A stretch of 7,422 bases of DNA from positions 1-7,422 of the forward strand of contig JAIXQV010000216.1 of assembly GCA_027485535.1 (NCBI GenBank), in the 5' to 3' direction. Below the pieces are notes generated by a model, which was not told where the DNA came from, searched no databases, and saw only the letters and a list, made by a program, of their open reading frames with translations. This DNA is from Oxalobacteraceae bacterium (GTDB lineage Bacteria > Pseudomonadota > Gammaproteobacteria > Burkholderiales > Burkholderiaceae_D). Position 1 is the first letter of the stretch; every line of letters starts with the position of its first letter. Of this stretch, positions 1 to 6,282 are shown piece by piece. Position numbers and translations under genes: made by a program.

Positions 1-1742
1 ATTTTATAGGTAATCTTCTCGTTACGCAAATCAGCCTGTACGCGCAGCCCCGCTTTGCGCAGTTTTGTTGTTACTTCTTGTACATAATCAGCTTGGGCGT
101 CGGAAATATTCAACACCGACACCTGCACCGGCGACAACCACAGCGGCATGGCGCCCGCATAGTGTTCGATCAGGATGCCGATGAAACGTTCCAGCGAACC
201 CACGATCGCGCGGTGCAGCATGATCGGCACCTGGCGCGTGTTGTCCACAGCCACGTATTCGGCACCCAGACGGCCCGGCATCGACGGATCGATCTGCACG
301 GTACCCACTTGCCACGCGCGGCCCAGGCTATCCTTCAGGTGGTATTCGATCTTCGGACCGTAGAACGCACCCTCGCCCGGCAATTCCGTCCATTCCACGC
401 CACAGGCGCGCAGGGCCGAACGCAAGGATTCCTCGGCGAAATCCCACGATTCTTCCGTGCCGATGCGGTTATCGGGACGCAAGGCCAGTTTCACGTCGAT
501 ATTCGTGAAGCCGAACGCCGTGTACACGTCCATCGCCTGCTGGTGGAACGCCGTCACTTCGCCGGCGATCTGCTCTTCCAGGCAGAAGATGTGGCCATCA
601 TCCTGCGTAAAGCCGCGCACGCGCATCATGCCGTGCAAGGCGCCCGATGGTTCGTTGCGGTGGCATTGGCCGAATTCGCCGTAGCGCAATGGCAAGTCGC
701 GGTAGCTGCGCATGCCATTGTTGAAAATCTGGATATGACCAGGGCAATTCATCGGCTTCAGCGCATAGGCGCGGTTTTCAGATTCCGTGATGAACATGTT
801 TTCACGGTAATTATCCCAGTGACCGGTCTTTTCCCACAGGCCACGGTCGAGAATCTGCGGCGCCTTGACTTCCTGGTAGCCGTTGTCTTGATACACATGG
901 CGCATGTACTGCTCAACTTGCTGCCAAATTGTCCAGCCCTTCGGGTGCCAGAAAATCAGCCCCGGCGCCTCATCTTGGAAGTGGAATAAATCAAGTTGTC
1001 GCCCTAGCTTACGATGGTCGCGCTTCTCGGCTTCCTCCAGCATGTGAAGGTAGGCCTCCTGATCTTCTTTTTTCGTCCAGGCGGTGCCGTAAATCCGCTG
1101 CAGCATTTCATTCTTTGAATCGCCACGCCAGTAAGCGCCGGCCAGCTTCATCAGTTTGAATACTTTCAGCTTACCGGTAGAGGGTACGTGCGGCCCACGG
1201 CACAGGTCCGTGAACTGCCCTTCCGAGTACAGCGAGACATCTTCATTCGCTGGAATCGAGGCGATGATCTCTGCTTTGTAGTGCTCGCCGATCGACTTGA
1301 AGTAAGCCACCGCATCGTCGCGCGGAATCACCTTGCGCTCGACGGGCTCGTCTTTCTTCGCCAGATCGGCCATCTTTTTTTCAATTGCCTCGAGGTCCTC
1401 GGGGGTGAACGGACGCTTGTAGGAAAAATCGTAGTAAAAGCCGTTGTCGATGACCGGGCCAATCGTCACCTGCGCATCGGGGAATAGCGATTTGACGGCA
1501 TACGCGAGCAAGTGCGCGGTGGAGTGGCGAATCACCTCCAGACCATCGGCATCTTTGTCGGTGACAATCGCCAAATCCGAATCGCGATCGATCAGGAAAG
1601 ACGTGTCAACCAGCTTGCCGTCGACCTTGCCGGCGAGTGCGGCTTTGGCGAGACCAGCGCCAATGGATGCGGCAACCGCAGCCACAGTGACAGGCGCGTC
1701 AAACTGACGCTGCGAGCCATCGGGAAGTCGGACTGAAACCAT
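1..1742 (-). CDS. thrS: Threonyl-tRNA synthetase, 3' end cut by the window edge
   Basis: This cytoplasmic class II synthetase charges tRNA-Thr with threonine and hydrolyses mischarged Ser-tRNA-Thr. The window holds 580 codons of a family usually near 635-642 residues, so about 55-60 C-terminal codons lie beyond the left edge. Domains in order are an N-terminal TGS domain (about 1-62), the editing domain (about 63-224) with H73xxxH77 and C181-R-G-P-H185, and the catalytic core (about 243-534). The three zinc ligands are visible at C333 (MNCPGH), H384 (DDGHIF) and H510 (MLHRAIVGS). The start of the anticodon-binding domain follows (VSVLNISDAQ, then LRNEKITYK at the edge). All these positions match E. 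coli ThrRS within one residue. The start at 1742 is set by a consensus AAGGAG (1748-1753) five bases upstream. The frame is intact. It lies downstream of tRNA-Val and a terminator; in related genomes infC, rpmI and rplT follow thrS, but they are not visible here. Confidence 0.98.
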   Translation of the reverse strand, partial: MVSVRLPDGSQRQFDAPVTVAAVAASIGAGLAKAALAGKVDGKLVDTSFLIDRDSDLAIVTDKDADGLEVIRHSTAHLLAYAVKSLFPDAQVTIGPVIDNGFYYDFSYKRPFTPEDLEAIEKKMADLAKKDEPVERKVIPRDDAVAYFKSIGEHYKAEIIASIPANEDVSLYSEGQFTDLCRGPHVPSTGKLKVFKLMKLAGAYWRGDSKNEMLQRIYGTAWTKKEDQEAYLHMLEEAEKRDHRKLGRQLDLFHFQDEAPGLIFWHPKGWTIWQQVEQYMRHVYQDNGYQEVKAPQILDRGLWEKTGHWDNYRENMFITESENRAYALKPMNCPGHIQIFNNGMRSYRDLPLRYGEFGQCHRNEPSGALHGMMRVRGFTQDDGHIFCLEEQIAGEVTAFHQQAMDVYTAFGFTNIDVKLALRPDNRIGTEESWDFAEESLRSALRACGVEWTELPGEGAFYGPKIEYHLKDSLGRAWQVGTVQIDPSMPGRLGAEYVAVDNTRQVPIMLHRAIVGSLERFIGILIEHYAGAMPLWLSPVQVSVLNISDAQADYVQEVTTKLRKAGLRVQADLRNEKITYK

Positions 1743-1747
1743 GGATG

Positions 1748-1753
1748 CTCCTT
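1748..1753 (-). promoter_or_regulatory. Shine-Dalgarno of thrS
   Basis: AAGGAG on the minus strand, five bases before the ATG at 1742-1740, fixes the thrS start. A small hairpin (arms 1765-1769 and 1774-1778, GCGGC/GCCGC, four-base loop) sits about a dozen bases upstream and leaves the site exposed. Confidence 0.85.
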
Positions 1754-1783
1754 AGGAGAGTGTCGCGGCCCATGCCGCAGACG

Positions 1784-1811
1784 AAAAAAAACGCGGACCA
1801 GCCGCGTTTTT
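1784..1811 (-). terminator. Rho-independent terminator between tRNA-Val and thrS
   Basis: A perfect 10-bp stem (plus-strand arms 1787-1796 and 1802-1811, core CGCGG/CCGCG) with a five-base loop (1797-1801) is followed, reading on the minus strand, by eight T residues (1784-1791). It lies about 110 nt after the tRNA-Val 3' end and about 40 nt before the thrS start. It could simply end the tRNA-Val transcript, or act as an attenuator in the thrS leader. The sequence does not decide between these. Confidence 0.85.
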
Positions 1812-1828
1812 CTATGCAAGAAGACGGA

Positions 1829-1860
1829 CTAGCAGAAGATAAATGTCGCCAAGCTGCTAG
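1829..1860 (-). repeat. Inverted repeat in the thrS leader
   Basis: Seven-base arms CTAGCAG (1829-1835) and CTGCTAG (1854-1860) enclose an 18-base loop. They lie between the tRNA-Val 3' end and the terminator at 1784-1811. They could form a stem-loop in the leader RNA; no function is visible from sequence alone. Confidence 0.45.
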
Positions 1861-1919
1861 TTCGCGGTGTCATAACCGTATCGCCTTTCTCGCTCTTACA
1901 GATAATTACTGCGGTGTGT

Positions 1920-1996
1920 TGGTAGGCACGATTGGACTCGAACCAACGACCCCTACCATGTCAAGGTAGTGCTCTAACCAGCTGAGCTACGCGCCT
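1920..1996 (-). tRNA. tRNA-Val (anticodon GAC)
   Basis: The 77-nt gene includes an encoded 3' CCA. The acceptor stem AGGCGCG/CGTGCCT has seven pairs including one G-T. The D arm is GCTC...GAGC. The anticodon stem CTACC/GGTAG holds the loop TTGACAT, giving anticodon GAC (plus positions 1960-1962) and reading valine GUC and possibly GUU codons. The T arm GTTGG/CCAAT carries the TTCGAGT loop. All four arms fold without mismatches apart from G-T wobbles. It lies between relA and thrS on the same strand, has its own promoter a few bases upstream and is followed by a terminator. No second copy of its 3' end is seen in the window, so there is no sign that it served as an integration site here. Confidence 0.97.
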
Positions 1997-2007
1997 AAAG
2001 AAACGAG

Positions 2008-2037
2008 ATTATAGCCATCTTTGTATCCTGCCGCCAA
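2008..2037 (-). promoter_or_regulatory. Sigma-70 promoter of tRNA-Val
   Basis: On the minus strand, a perfect -10 box TATAAT (2008-2013) lies 18 bp from a -35 box TTGGCG (2032-2037; four of six match TTGACA). Transcription would start near 2001, giving only about five bases of 5' leader before the tRNA at 1996, as is typical of tRNA genes. Transcription through the terminator at 1784-1811 could also feed thrS. Confidence 0.75.
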
Positions 2038-2098
2038 GAACGGCTTGAGGAAATATCGTTGACTCGGTCGCAGTTCCGAAATCAGCACTGTGCACGGG

Positions 2099-2131
2099 TT
2101 AAGCGCGCCGGGGCGGTTGGCAGTCGCTTAA
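2099..2131 (-). repeat. Stem-loop in the relA-tRNA-Val spacer
   Basis: Inverted arms TTAAGCG (2099-2105) and CGCTTAA (2125-2131) have a possible inner GCC/GGC extension (2107-2109 and 2119-2121) across a small asymmetric bulge. It lies about 90 nt after the relA stop. No T run follows on the minus strand, so it is not a standard intrinsic terminator. It could protect the relA mRNA 3' end or mark a Rho-dependent end. The rest of the 2038-2222 spacer holds a GGGGTT tandem pair (2164-2175) and no gene. Confidence 0.4.
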
Positions 2132-2222
2132 ACGGTGTCGCAGACCCATAACGCATTGGAATTGGGGTTGGGGTTGACATTAGCTATTTGATATCCGCCC
2201 TTAAACTGGCTTCAGGGCTGAT

Positions 2223-4463
2223 TCAGACGCGCTTCACCTCGGCCACGCCCTTGACCTCGGCGATCACCTTCATCGCGCGCTGTAATTGTTCAGTGGAGGC
2301 TATTTCACCCGTGAACGACATGAAGGCTTGTCCTTTGCTGCTGCGAGTCGATACACCAATCACATTGATTTTTTCGCGCAGAAAAATATCGGAGATATCG
2401 CGCAGGAGACCTTGCCGGTCTTGCGCAAGCACGAACACATCAACCGGGTAAACCGTGTCACTAACCAAATCGCCCCAGGTGCTTTGCACCATGCGCTCAG
2501 GGGCGCGCAGCACCATCTGCGACAAGTTCTTGCAACTCGCACGATGTATCGAGATACCCTTGCCACGCGTGATGAAGCCAACGATGGGATCGGGCGGCGC
2601 GGGTTTGCAGCAGCTCGCCATCTGGGTTAACAGCCCCTCTGTACCTAAAATCAGCACGCCCGCTTTGCCACCTTGGGTCACGCTTGATGCGCGGCTCTTA
2701 CGCGTTAGCTGGCTCTCGTCATCGGGCGTAGTGCGATCTTGCGCATCGCCGTGCAGCGCCTGCTCGACTACACGCAAGCTAAACCGCTCGCTGCCAACCG
2801 CAAGCAACATGTCCTCTAACTTCGCAAACCCCAAGCGATGCGCAAGATCGTCCAGGTTGACCGCAGTCTTTCCTTCGCGCTGCAAGGTCTTGTCGAGCAA
2901 AGCGCGGCCCTGCGCCAAGGTCTGCGCCTGCTCGATCGCATTGAACCAGGCACGAATCTTTGAGCGCGTGCGCGGGCTGGCGGTGTACCCGTCGGAAAGC
3001 CAATCGCGAGAGGGTCCTGCGGTACCCATCGCCACCGCCTCGCCTTTGGCGGTGATGATGTCGACGGTTTGCCCATTTTTCAGGACGGTGTTGAGCGGCA
3101 CCATCGTTCCATTGACTCGGGCACCGCGGCAGCGGTGGCCGACGTCACTGTGTAACTGGTATGCAAAATCAATCGGCGTGGCGCCCATCGGCAACTCGAT
3201 CAATCTACCCTGCGGCGTCAGCACATAAATACGGTCGTTGATGGAAGCTGCCTTCAGCTGCTCGACCCACTGTCGCTCACTATCTTCCTGACCGACCACG
3301 GTGTCGGTGATCTCGCTTTTCCAGCTCAGCAGCTGCCTCAACCAAGCGATTTTTTGGTCATACGTATCATCGTGTGCGTTGCCTGTACCTTCTTTGTAGC
3401 GCCAATGTGCTGCAACACCAAACTCAGCAAAGCGATGCATTTGCTGAGTACGAATCTGCACCTCAAGCGTGCGGCCGTCATCGGCCTCGACTACCGTGTG
3501 CAGTGACTGATAACCATTCGACTTTGGGCGTGCGATGTAATCATCGAACTCCTCGGCGATCGGTGTCCAGATATCGTGCACGATGGAGAGCACGGTGTAG
3601 CAGGTTTTTATATCGTCGACGATGACCCGGAACGCACGCACATCATGCAGGCGCGAGAAATCAACCGCCTTACCCTGCATCTTGTTCCAGATACTGTAGA
3701 TATGTTTCGGCCTGCCATAGACCTCGGCACGTATACCTGCCGCTGTTAGCTCAAATCGTAAACGCGCAATCGCGTCCTCGACAAATTGCTCGCGCTCGAC
3801 TCGCTTCTCTTCAAGCATCTTTGCCACGTGCTTGTAATTGTCTGGCTCGGAGAAACGAAACGATAAATCTTCCAGCTCCCATTTCAGCTGCCAGATACCT
3901 AGCCGGTTCGCGAGTGGCGCATACAGATCGAACGTCTCGCGTGCATACCGCAAGGCGAATTCGCTGTCGCTCTTGATTTCAGCGAAGTAGCGTAGCGTTG
4001 CCAGGCGCGAGCATAAGCGCACCAGCACCACGCGCATGTCACTTGACATCGCCAGCGTCATCTTGCGCAACACTTCCAACTGACTGGCCGCGCTGGTCTT
4101 GGTGCGGTCAGTATCTTTGCGCGCGAACATGCCTTCGTGCAAGCGCATCAACTGCCGAACGCTGGTGACCATATCGGCCACTTCTTTACCGAAACGGGCC
4201 TCGATCGCTGCAAGCGTATCCGGCGCCACTGCGGCCAGCTCGAACAACATACCGGCGATGCGTGTGTCGGCATCTGCTTTGAGGGATGCCAGCGCAGCCA
4301 CCACACCCCGCGAGAAGCCCATCGCATCTTGGCCGGTAGGCACCTGCTTACCGGCGTACGGTTCACGCACAAACTCGATCGCATCGAGCAATCTTGTCGT
4401 GTCCTCGGAGCGCAGCCCGATGCACAATTCATCGTCACCGGCGCGGGTTGCAACGAATACCAT
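2223..4463 (-). CDS. relA: RelA, GTP/GDP pyrophosphokinase ((p)ppGpp synthetase I)
   Basis: RelA senses uncharged tRNA on stalled ribosomes and transfers pyrophosphate from ATP to GTP or GDP, triggering the stringent response. The 746 residues match the usual length (E. coli 744). The N-terminal hydrolase-like domain (about 1-200) lacks the HD and ED metal ligands of bifunctional SpoT/Rel; AGMLFELAAV (70-79) stands where HDxxED would be, so it should be synthetase-only. The synthetase domain (about 245-356) starts with YGRPKHIYSIW (249-259) and has the catalytic acids D274 (LHDVRAF) and E334 (LEVQIRT) plus the RelA-type EFDDYIARPK loop (305-314). TGS (about 408-470), a helical region, the conserved-cysteine domain (C618, C619, H640, C644) and a C-terminal ACT domain (about 670-746) follow. 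The ATG is two bases after the hydrolase stop (TAAcgATG) with only a weak GGA-containing ribosome site, so translation is probably coupled to the hydrolase. Confidence 0.97.
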   Translation of the reverse strand: MVFVATRAGDDELCIGLRSEDTTRLLDAIEFVREPYAGKQVPTGQDAMGFSRGVVAALASLKADADTRIAGMLFELAAVAPDTLAAIEARFGKEVADMVTSVRQLMRLHEGMFARKDTDRTKTSAASQLEVLRKMTLAMSSDMRVVLVRLCSRLATLRYFAEIKSDSEFALRYARETFDLYAPLANRLGIWQLKWELEDLSFRFSEPDNYKHVAKMLEEKRVEREQFVEDAIARLRFELTAAGIRAEVYGRPKHIYSIWNKMQGKAVDFSRLHDVRAFRVIVDDIKTCYTVLSIVHDIWTPIAEEFDDYIARPKSNGYQSLHTVVEADDGRTLEVQIRTQQMHRFAEFGVAAHWRYKEGTGNAHDDTYDQKIAWLRQLLSWKSEITDTVVGQEDSERQWVEQLKAASINDRIYVLTPQGRLIELPMGATPIDFAYQLHSDVGHRCRGARVNGTMVPLNTVLKNGQTVDIITAKGEAVAMGTAGPSRDWLSDGYTASPRTRSKIRAWFNAIEQAQTLAQGRALLDKTLQREGKTAVNLDDLAHRLGFAKLEDMLLAVGSERFSLRVVEQALHGDAQDRTTPDDESQLTRKSRASSVTQGGKAGVLILGTEGLLTQMASCCKPAPPDPIVGFITRGKGISIHRASCKNLSQMVLRAPERMVQSTWGDLVSDTVYPVDVFVLAQDRQGLLRDISDIFLREKINVIGVSTRSSKGQAFMSFTGEIASTEQLQRAMKVIAEVKGVAEVKRV

Positions 4464-4465
4464 CG

Positions 4466-5335
4466 TTATTCCGTAAAAAACTGACGTGCGAGCGCGATCT
4501 GGTCGTCATGCATAAAGGTCGGCGCGTGGCCGATACCCGGGAATTCAACCAAGCGCGCGTGGGGACCGCGTGTCGTCATCTGTTGCGCAGTGTCACGGGT
4601 AAGTAGATCAGACTCGCTACCGCGGACCAAAAGCACCGGGCAGCGCACCGCGTCATAGGCAGCCCAGAGTGCGGCCTCGCCTTGCAGCGCACTTTCCTCG
4701 GTCATCACTTTGAAAGGCAAAGCCAACGACACATCGTAGTGTCGCCGCCAGCGACCGTCGTCGGTTTGTCGCAGCACATCTGCGGCGAGTTTGTCCCACT
4801 CCTGCTCGGTATGCGGACCAAACGGCGCCGAGATGGTGCGTATGTATTCACGCGCCTGCTGGAAACTGTCAAACCGGAGGTCTTCGCCGATGTAACTGCC
4901 AATGCGCGACAGCGCCTGAAAATTCAATGTCGGTCCGACATCGTTCATCACCATCTTACGAATCGGTGCATCGGGCAATGCAGCCAGGCCCATGCCAATC
5001 AGTGCGCCCATGGAGGTACCGAACCAATCCACCTGCGGTACATCGAGACGGGCGATCAAGGTCACCATGTCACTCACATACTGCGGCACCCAGTAATACT
5101 TGGGGTCTTTTAGCCAATCTGAACGGCCACGCCCGACGATATCCGGGCAGATGACACGGTAGTGATCCGACATTGCGGCGGCCAGCGCATCAAAGTCGTC
5201 CGACACGCGGGTGACGCCATGCACACACACCAATACCCGCGGATTATGCGGATCGCCCCACTCCTTGTACGCCATGGCGTGCAGGCCAGCGGGCGACAGG
5301 CATTGCACCATTTTGATCTGCGCTTGCGTCGTCAA
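4466..5335 (-). CDS. Alpha/beta hydrolase, probable intracellular 3-hydroxybutyrate-oligomer hydrolase (PhaZc/PhaY2-like)
   Basis: This 289-residue single-domain alpha/beta hydrolase has no signal peptide or membrane segment, so it should be cytoplasmic. The visible catalytic set is the oxyanion-hole HG (39-40), the nucleophile elbow G106-T-S108-M-G110, the likely acid D243 (GSESDLL) and the histidine H270 (GIGHAP). Its place between bdhA and relA matches, from memory, the Ralstonia eutropha locus whose hydrolase is reported to cleave 3-hydroxybutyrate oligomers. That substrate is inferred from context and resemblance; another ester is possible. Start choice: TTG at 5335 has GGGAG (5344-5348) eight bases upstream. 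ATG at 5311 (residue 9, MVQCLSP) is the alternative but has no visible ribosome site. The stop lies two bases before the relA ATG, indicating one operon. Confidence 0.85.
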   Translation of the reverse strand: MTTQAQIKMVQCLSPAGLHAMAYKEWGDPHNPRVLVCVHGVTRVSDDFDALAAAMSDHYRVICPDIVGRGRSDWLKDPKYYWVPQYVSDMVTLIARLDVPQVDWFGTSMGALIGMGLAALPDAPIRKMVMNDVGPTLNFQALSRIGSYIGEDLRFDSFQQAREYIRTISAPFGPHTEQEWDKLAADVLRQTDDGRWRRHYDVSLALPFKVMTEESALQGEAALWAAYDAVRCPVLLVRGSESDLLTRDTAQQMTTRGPHARLVEFPGIGHAPTFMHDDQIALARQFFTE

Positions 5336-5357
5336 GGGGCGGTCTCCCGGTTAGTTT

Positions 5358-5387
5358 TTGTGATTTTAGCGGCACAACCCGTAAAAT
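5358..5387 (+). promoter_or_regulatory. bdhA: Probable sigma-70 promoter of bdhA
   Basis: A -35 TTGTGA (5358-5363; four of six) and a -10 TAAAAT (5382-5387; five of six) are separated by 18 bp. The expected start is near 5394, leaving about 30 nt of leader before the bdhA ATG at 5424. The -35 box overlaps the candidate -10 of the opposite strand. Confidence 0.5.
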
Positions 5388-5388
5388 C
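5362..5388. promoter_or_regulatory. Dyad with facing -10 boxes in the bdhA/hydrolase gap; candidate operator
   Basis: The arms GATTTTA (5362-5368) and TAAAATC (5382-5388) form a perfect seven-base inverted repeat centred at 5375, with an inner GG/CC pair (5371-5372 and 5378-5379) also symmetric. Each arm contains a TAAAAT -10-like box, one per strand. The minus-strand box (5363-5368) would serve the hydrolase-relA operon with a start near 5356, although its -35 region is poor. A protein bound here would control both directions; that role is inferred. Confidence 0.4.
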
Positions 5389-5412
5389 GTATTGTTGATC
5401 ATCTCATTGCAA

Positions 5413-5417
5413 AAGGA
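5413..5417 (+). promoter_or_regulatory. bdhA: Ribosome binding site that decides the bdhA start
   Basis: AAGGA ends directly against the first ATG (5418) but lies six bases from the second ATG (5424). The spacing favours 5424 as the true start, two codons shorter than the longest frame. Confidence 0.75.
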
Positions 5418-5423
5418 ATGCCC

Positions 5424-6218
5424 ATGCAAACCCGCCCACTCGCCGGTAAAACCGCTCTGATCACCGGCTCCACCTCGGGTATCGGCCTCGGTATCGCGCA
5501 AGCGCTTGCGGCCGAGGGCGCGAATATCGTGTTCAATGGTTTCGGCGATGCGGCACAGATCGCAGATCTGCAGAAACAGACTGCAGCACAATTCGGCGTG
5601 AAGACCGCCTACTTCGGTGCCGATATGACCAAGCCACATGAAATCGAGCAGATGATGACAGATACGATCGCGCAATTCGGTAGCGTCGATATCTTGGTCA
5701 ACAATGCTGGCATCCAACACGTGGCAACTATCGAGGATTTTCCGGTCGAGCGCTGGGACGCAGTGATCGCCATTAACCTGACTTCGGCGTTTCACACGAC
5801 GCGCCTCGCACTACCGGCGATGAAGCAAAAAAACTGGGGCCGTATCATCAACATCGCATCAGCGCACGGGCTGGTCGCGTCGGCTGGGAAGTCGGCCTAT
5901 GTCGCCTCCAAACATGGCATCGTCGGTTTGACCAAGGTCACTGCTTTGGAAAATGCGCAGACTGGCATCACCTGCAATGCGATCTGCCCGGGCTGGGTAC
6001 TAACGCCGTTAGTTCAGAAGCAGGTAGATGCGCGTGCGGCCGCAAACAATATTTCAATCGATCAAGCCAAGCACGAGTTATTGCTGGAAAAACAGCCATC
6101 GGGGGAATTTGTCACACCAGAGCAGCTCGGCGCATTGGCGGTGTTCTTGTGCAGTGATGCCGCCGCTCAGGTACGCGGCGTGGCGTGGAATATGGACGGG
6201 GGCTGGGTGGCGCAGTGA
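5424..6218 (+). CDS. bdhA: D-3-hydroxybutyrate dehydrogenase (NAD+-dependent, SDR family)
   Basis: This cytoplasmic enzyme oxidises D-3-hydroxybutyrate to acetoacetate with NAD+, the last dedicated step of PHB mobilisation. The 264 residues match the family (about 260). Visible features are the cofactor motif T14-GSTSGI-G21, NNAG (93-96), and the catalytic S146, Y159 and K163 (YVASK). The residues that bind the substrate carboxylate in the Pseudomonas fragi enzyme, as I recall them (Q94, H144, K152, Q196, W257), all appear here with a constant +4 offset: Q98, H148, K156, Q200 and W261. This makes the specific function firm rather than just an SDR assignment. The start at 5424 is chosen over 5418 by ribosome-site spacing. 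It is divergent from the hydrolase-relA operon across a gap of 88 bp and convergent with the unknown gene to the right. No T-tailed terminator is seen on its own strand; the hairpin at 6229-6253 may still serve it. Confidence 0.96.
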   Translation: MQTRPLAGKTALITGSTSGIGLGIAQALAAEGANIVFNGFGDAAQIADLQKQTAAQFGVKTAYFGADMTKPHEIEQMMTDTIAQFGSVDILVNNAGIQHVATIEDFPVERWDAVIAINLTSAFHTTRLALPAMKQKNWGRIINIASAHGLVASAGKSAYVASKHGIVGLTKVTALENAQTGITCNAICPGWVLTPLVQKQVDARAAANNISIDQAKHELLLEKQPSGEFVTPEQLGALAVFLCSDAAAQVRGVAWNMDGGWVAQ

Positions 6219-6223
6219 CGTAC

Positions 6224-6253
6224 AAAAAAATTCAGGGGGAATCCCCCTGAATT
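6224..6253 (-). terminator. Strong Rho-independent terminator for the minus-strand gene at 6283-7422
   Basis: A perfect 11-bp stem (arms 6229-6239 and 6243-6253, with a five-pair G/C block) and a three-base loop are followed on the minus strand by seven T residues (6224-6230). It starts 29 bases after that gene's stop. On the plus strand the hairpin is the same but no T run follows, so its primary orientation is minus. It sits in the 64-bp gap between the convergent genes and may block read-through both ways. Confidence 0.88.
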
Positions 6254-6282
6254 CTCAACTTGCAACCGAACCAGGTAATTTT

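Noticed and set aside
78..989. Long plus-strand open frame (303 codons) opposite thrS
   Set aside because: It is antisense to a firmly identified synthetase; the composition (His/Arg-rich) is typical of a GC-rich shadow frame and there is no ribosome site or family resemblance.
1745..1969. Small plus-strand frame ending GTIGLEPTTPTMSR
   Set aside because: It reads the tRNA-Val gene backwards; this peptide is a well-known spurious product of antisense tRNA sequence.
1920..1996. tRNA-Val as an integration (att) site
   Set aside because: No second copy of the tRNA 3' end and no integrase are seen in the window; the flanks are conserved housekeeping genes.
2174..2179. Plus-strand TTGACA as a promoter -35 in the relA-tRNA spacer
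   Set aside because: No -10-like box lies 16-18 bp downstream, and it would only drive antisense transcription of relA.
2197..2218. GCCCT/AGGGC hairpin directly after the relA stop as terminator
   Set aside because: The stem has only five pairs with a long loop and no T run follows on the minus strand.
2455..3228. Plus-strand open frame (257 codons) opposite relA
   Set aside because: It is a shadow of the conserved TGS-to-ACT part of relA; the product is Ser/Arg/Cys-rich and unlike any family.
5244..5795. Minus-strand frame (183 codons) overlapping bdhA and the hydrolase start
   Set aside because: It overlaps two well-supported genes in another frame and crosses their promoter gap; no independent support.
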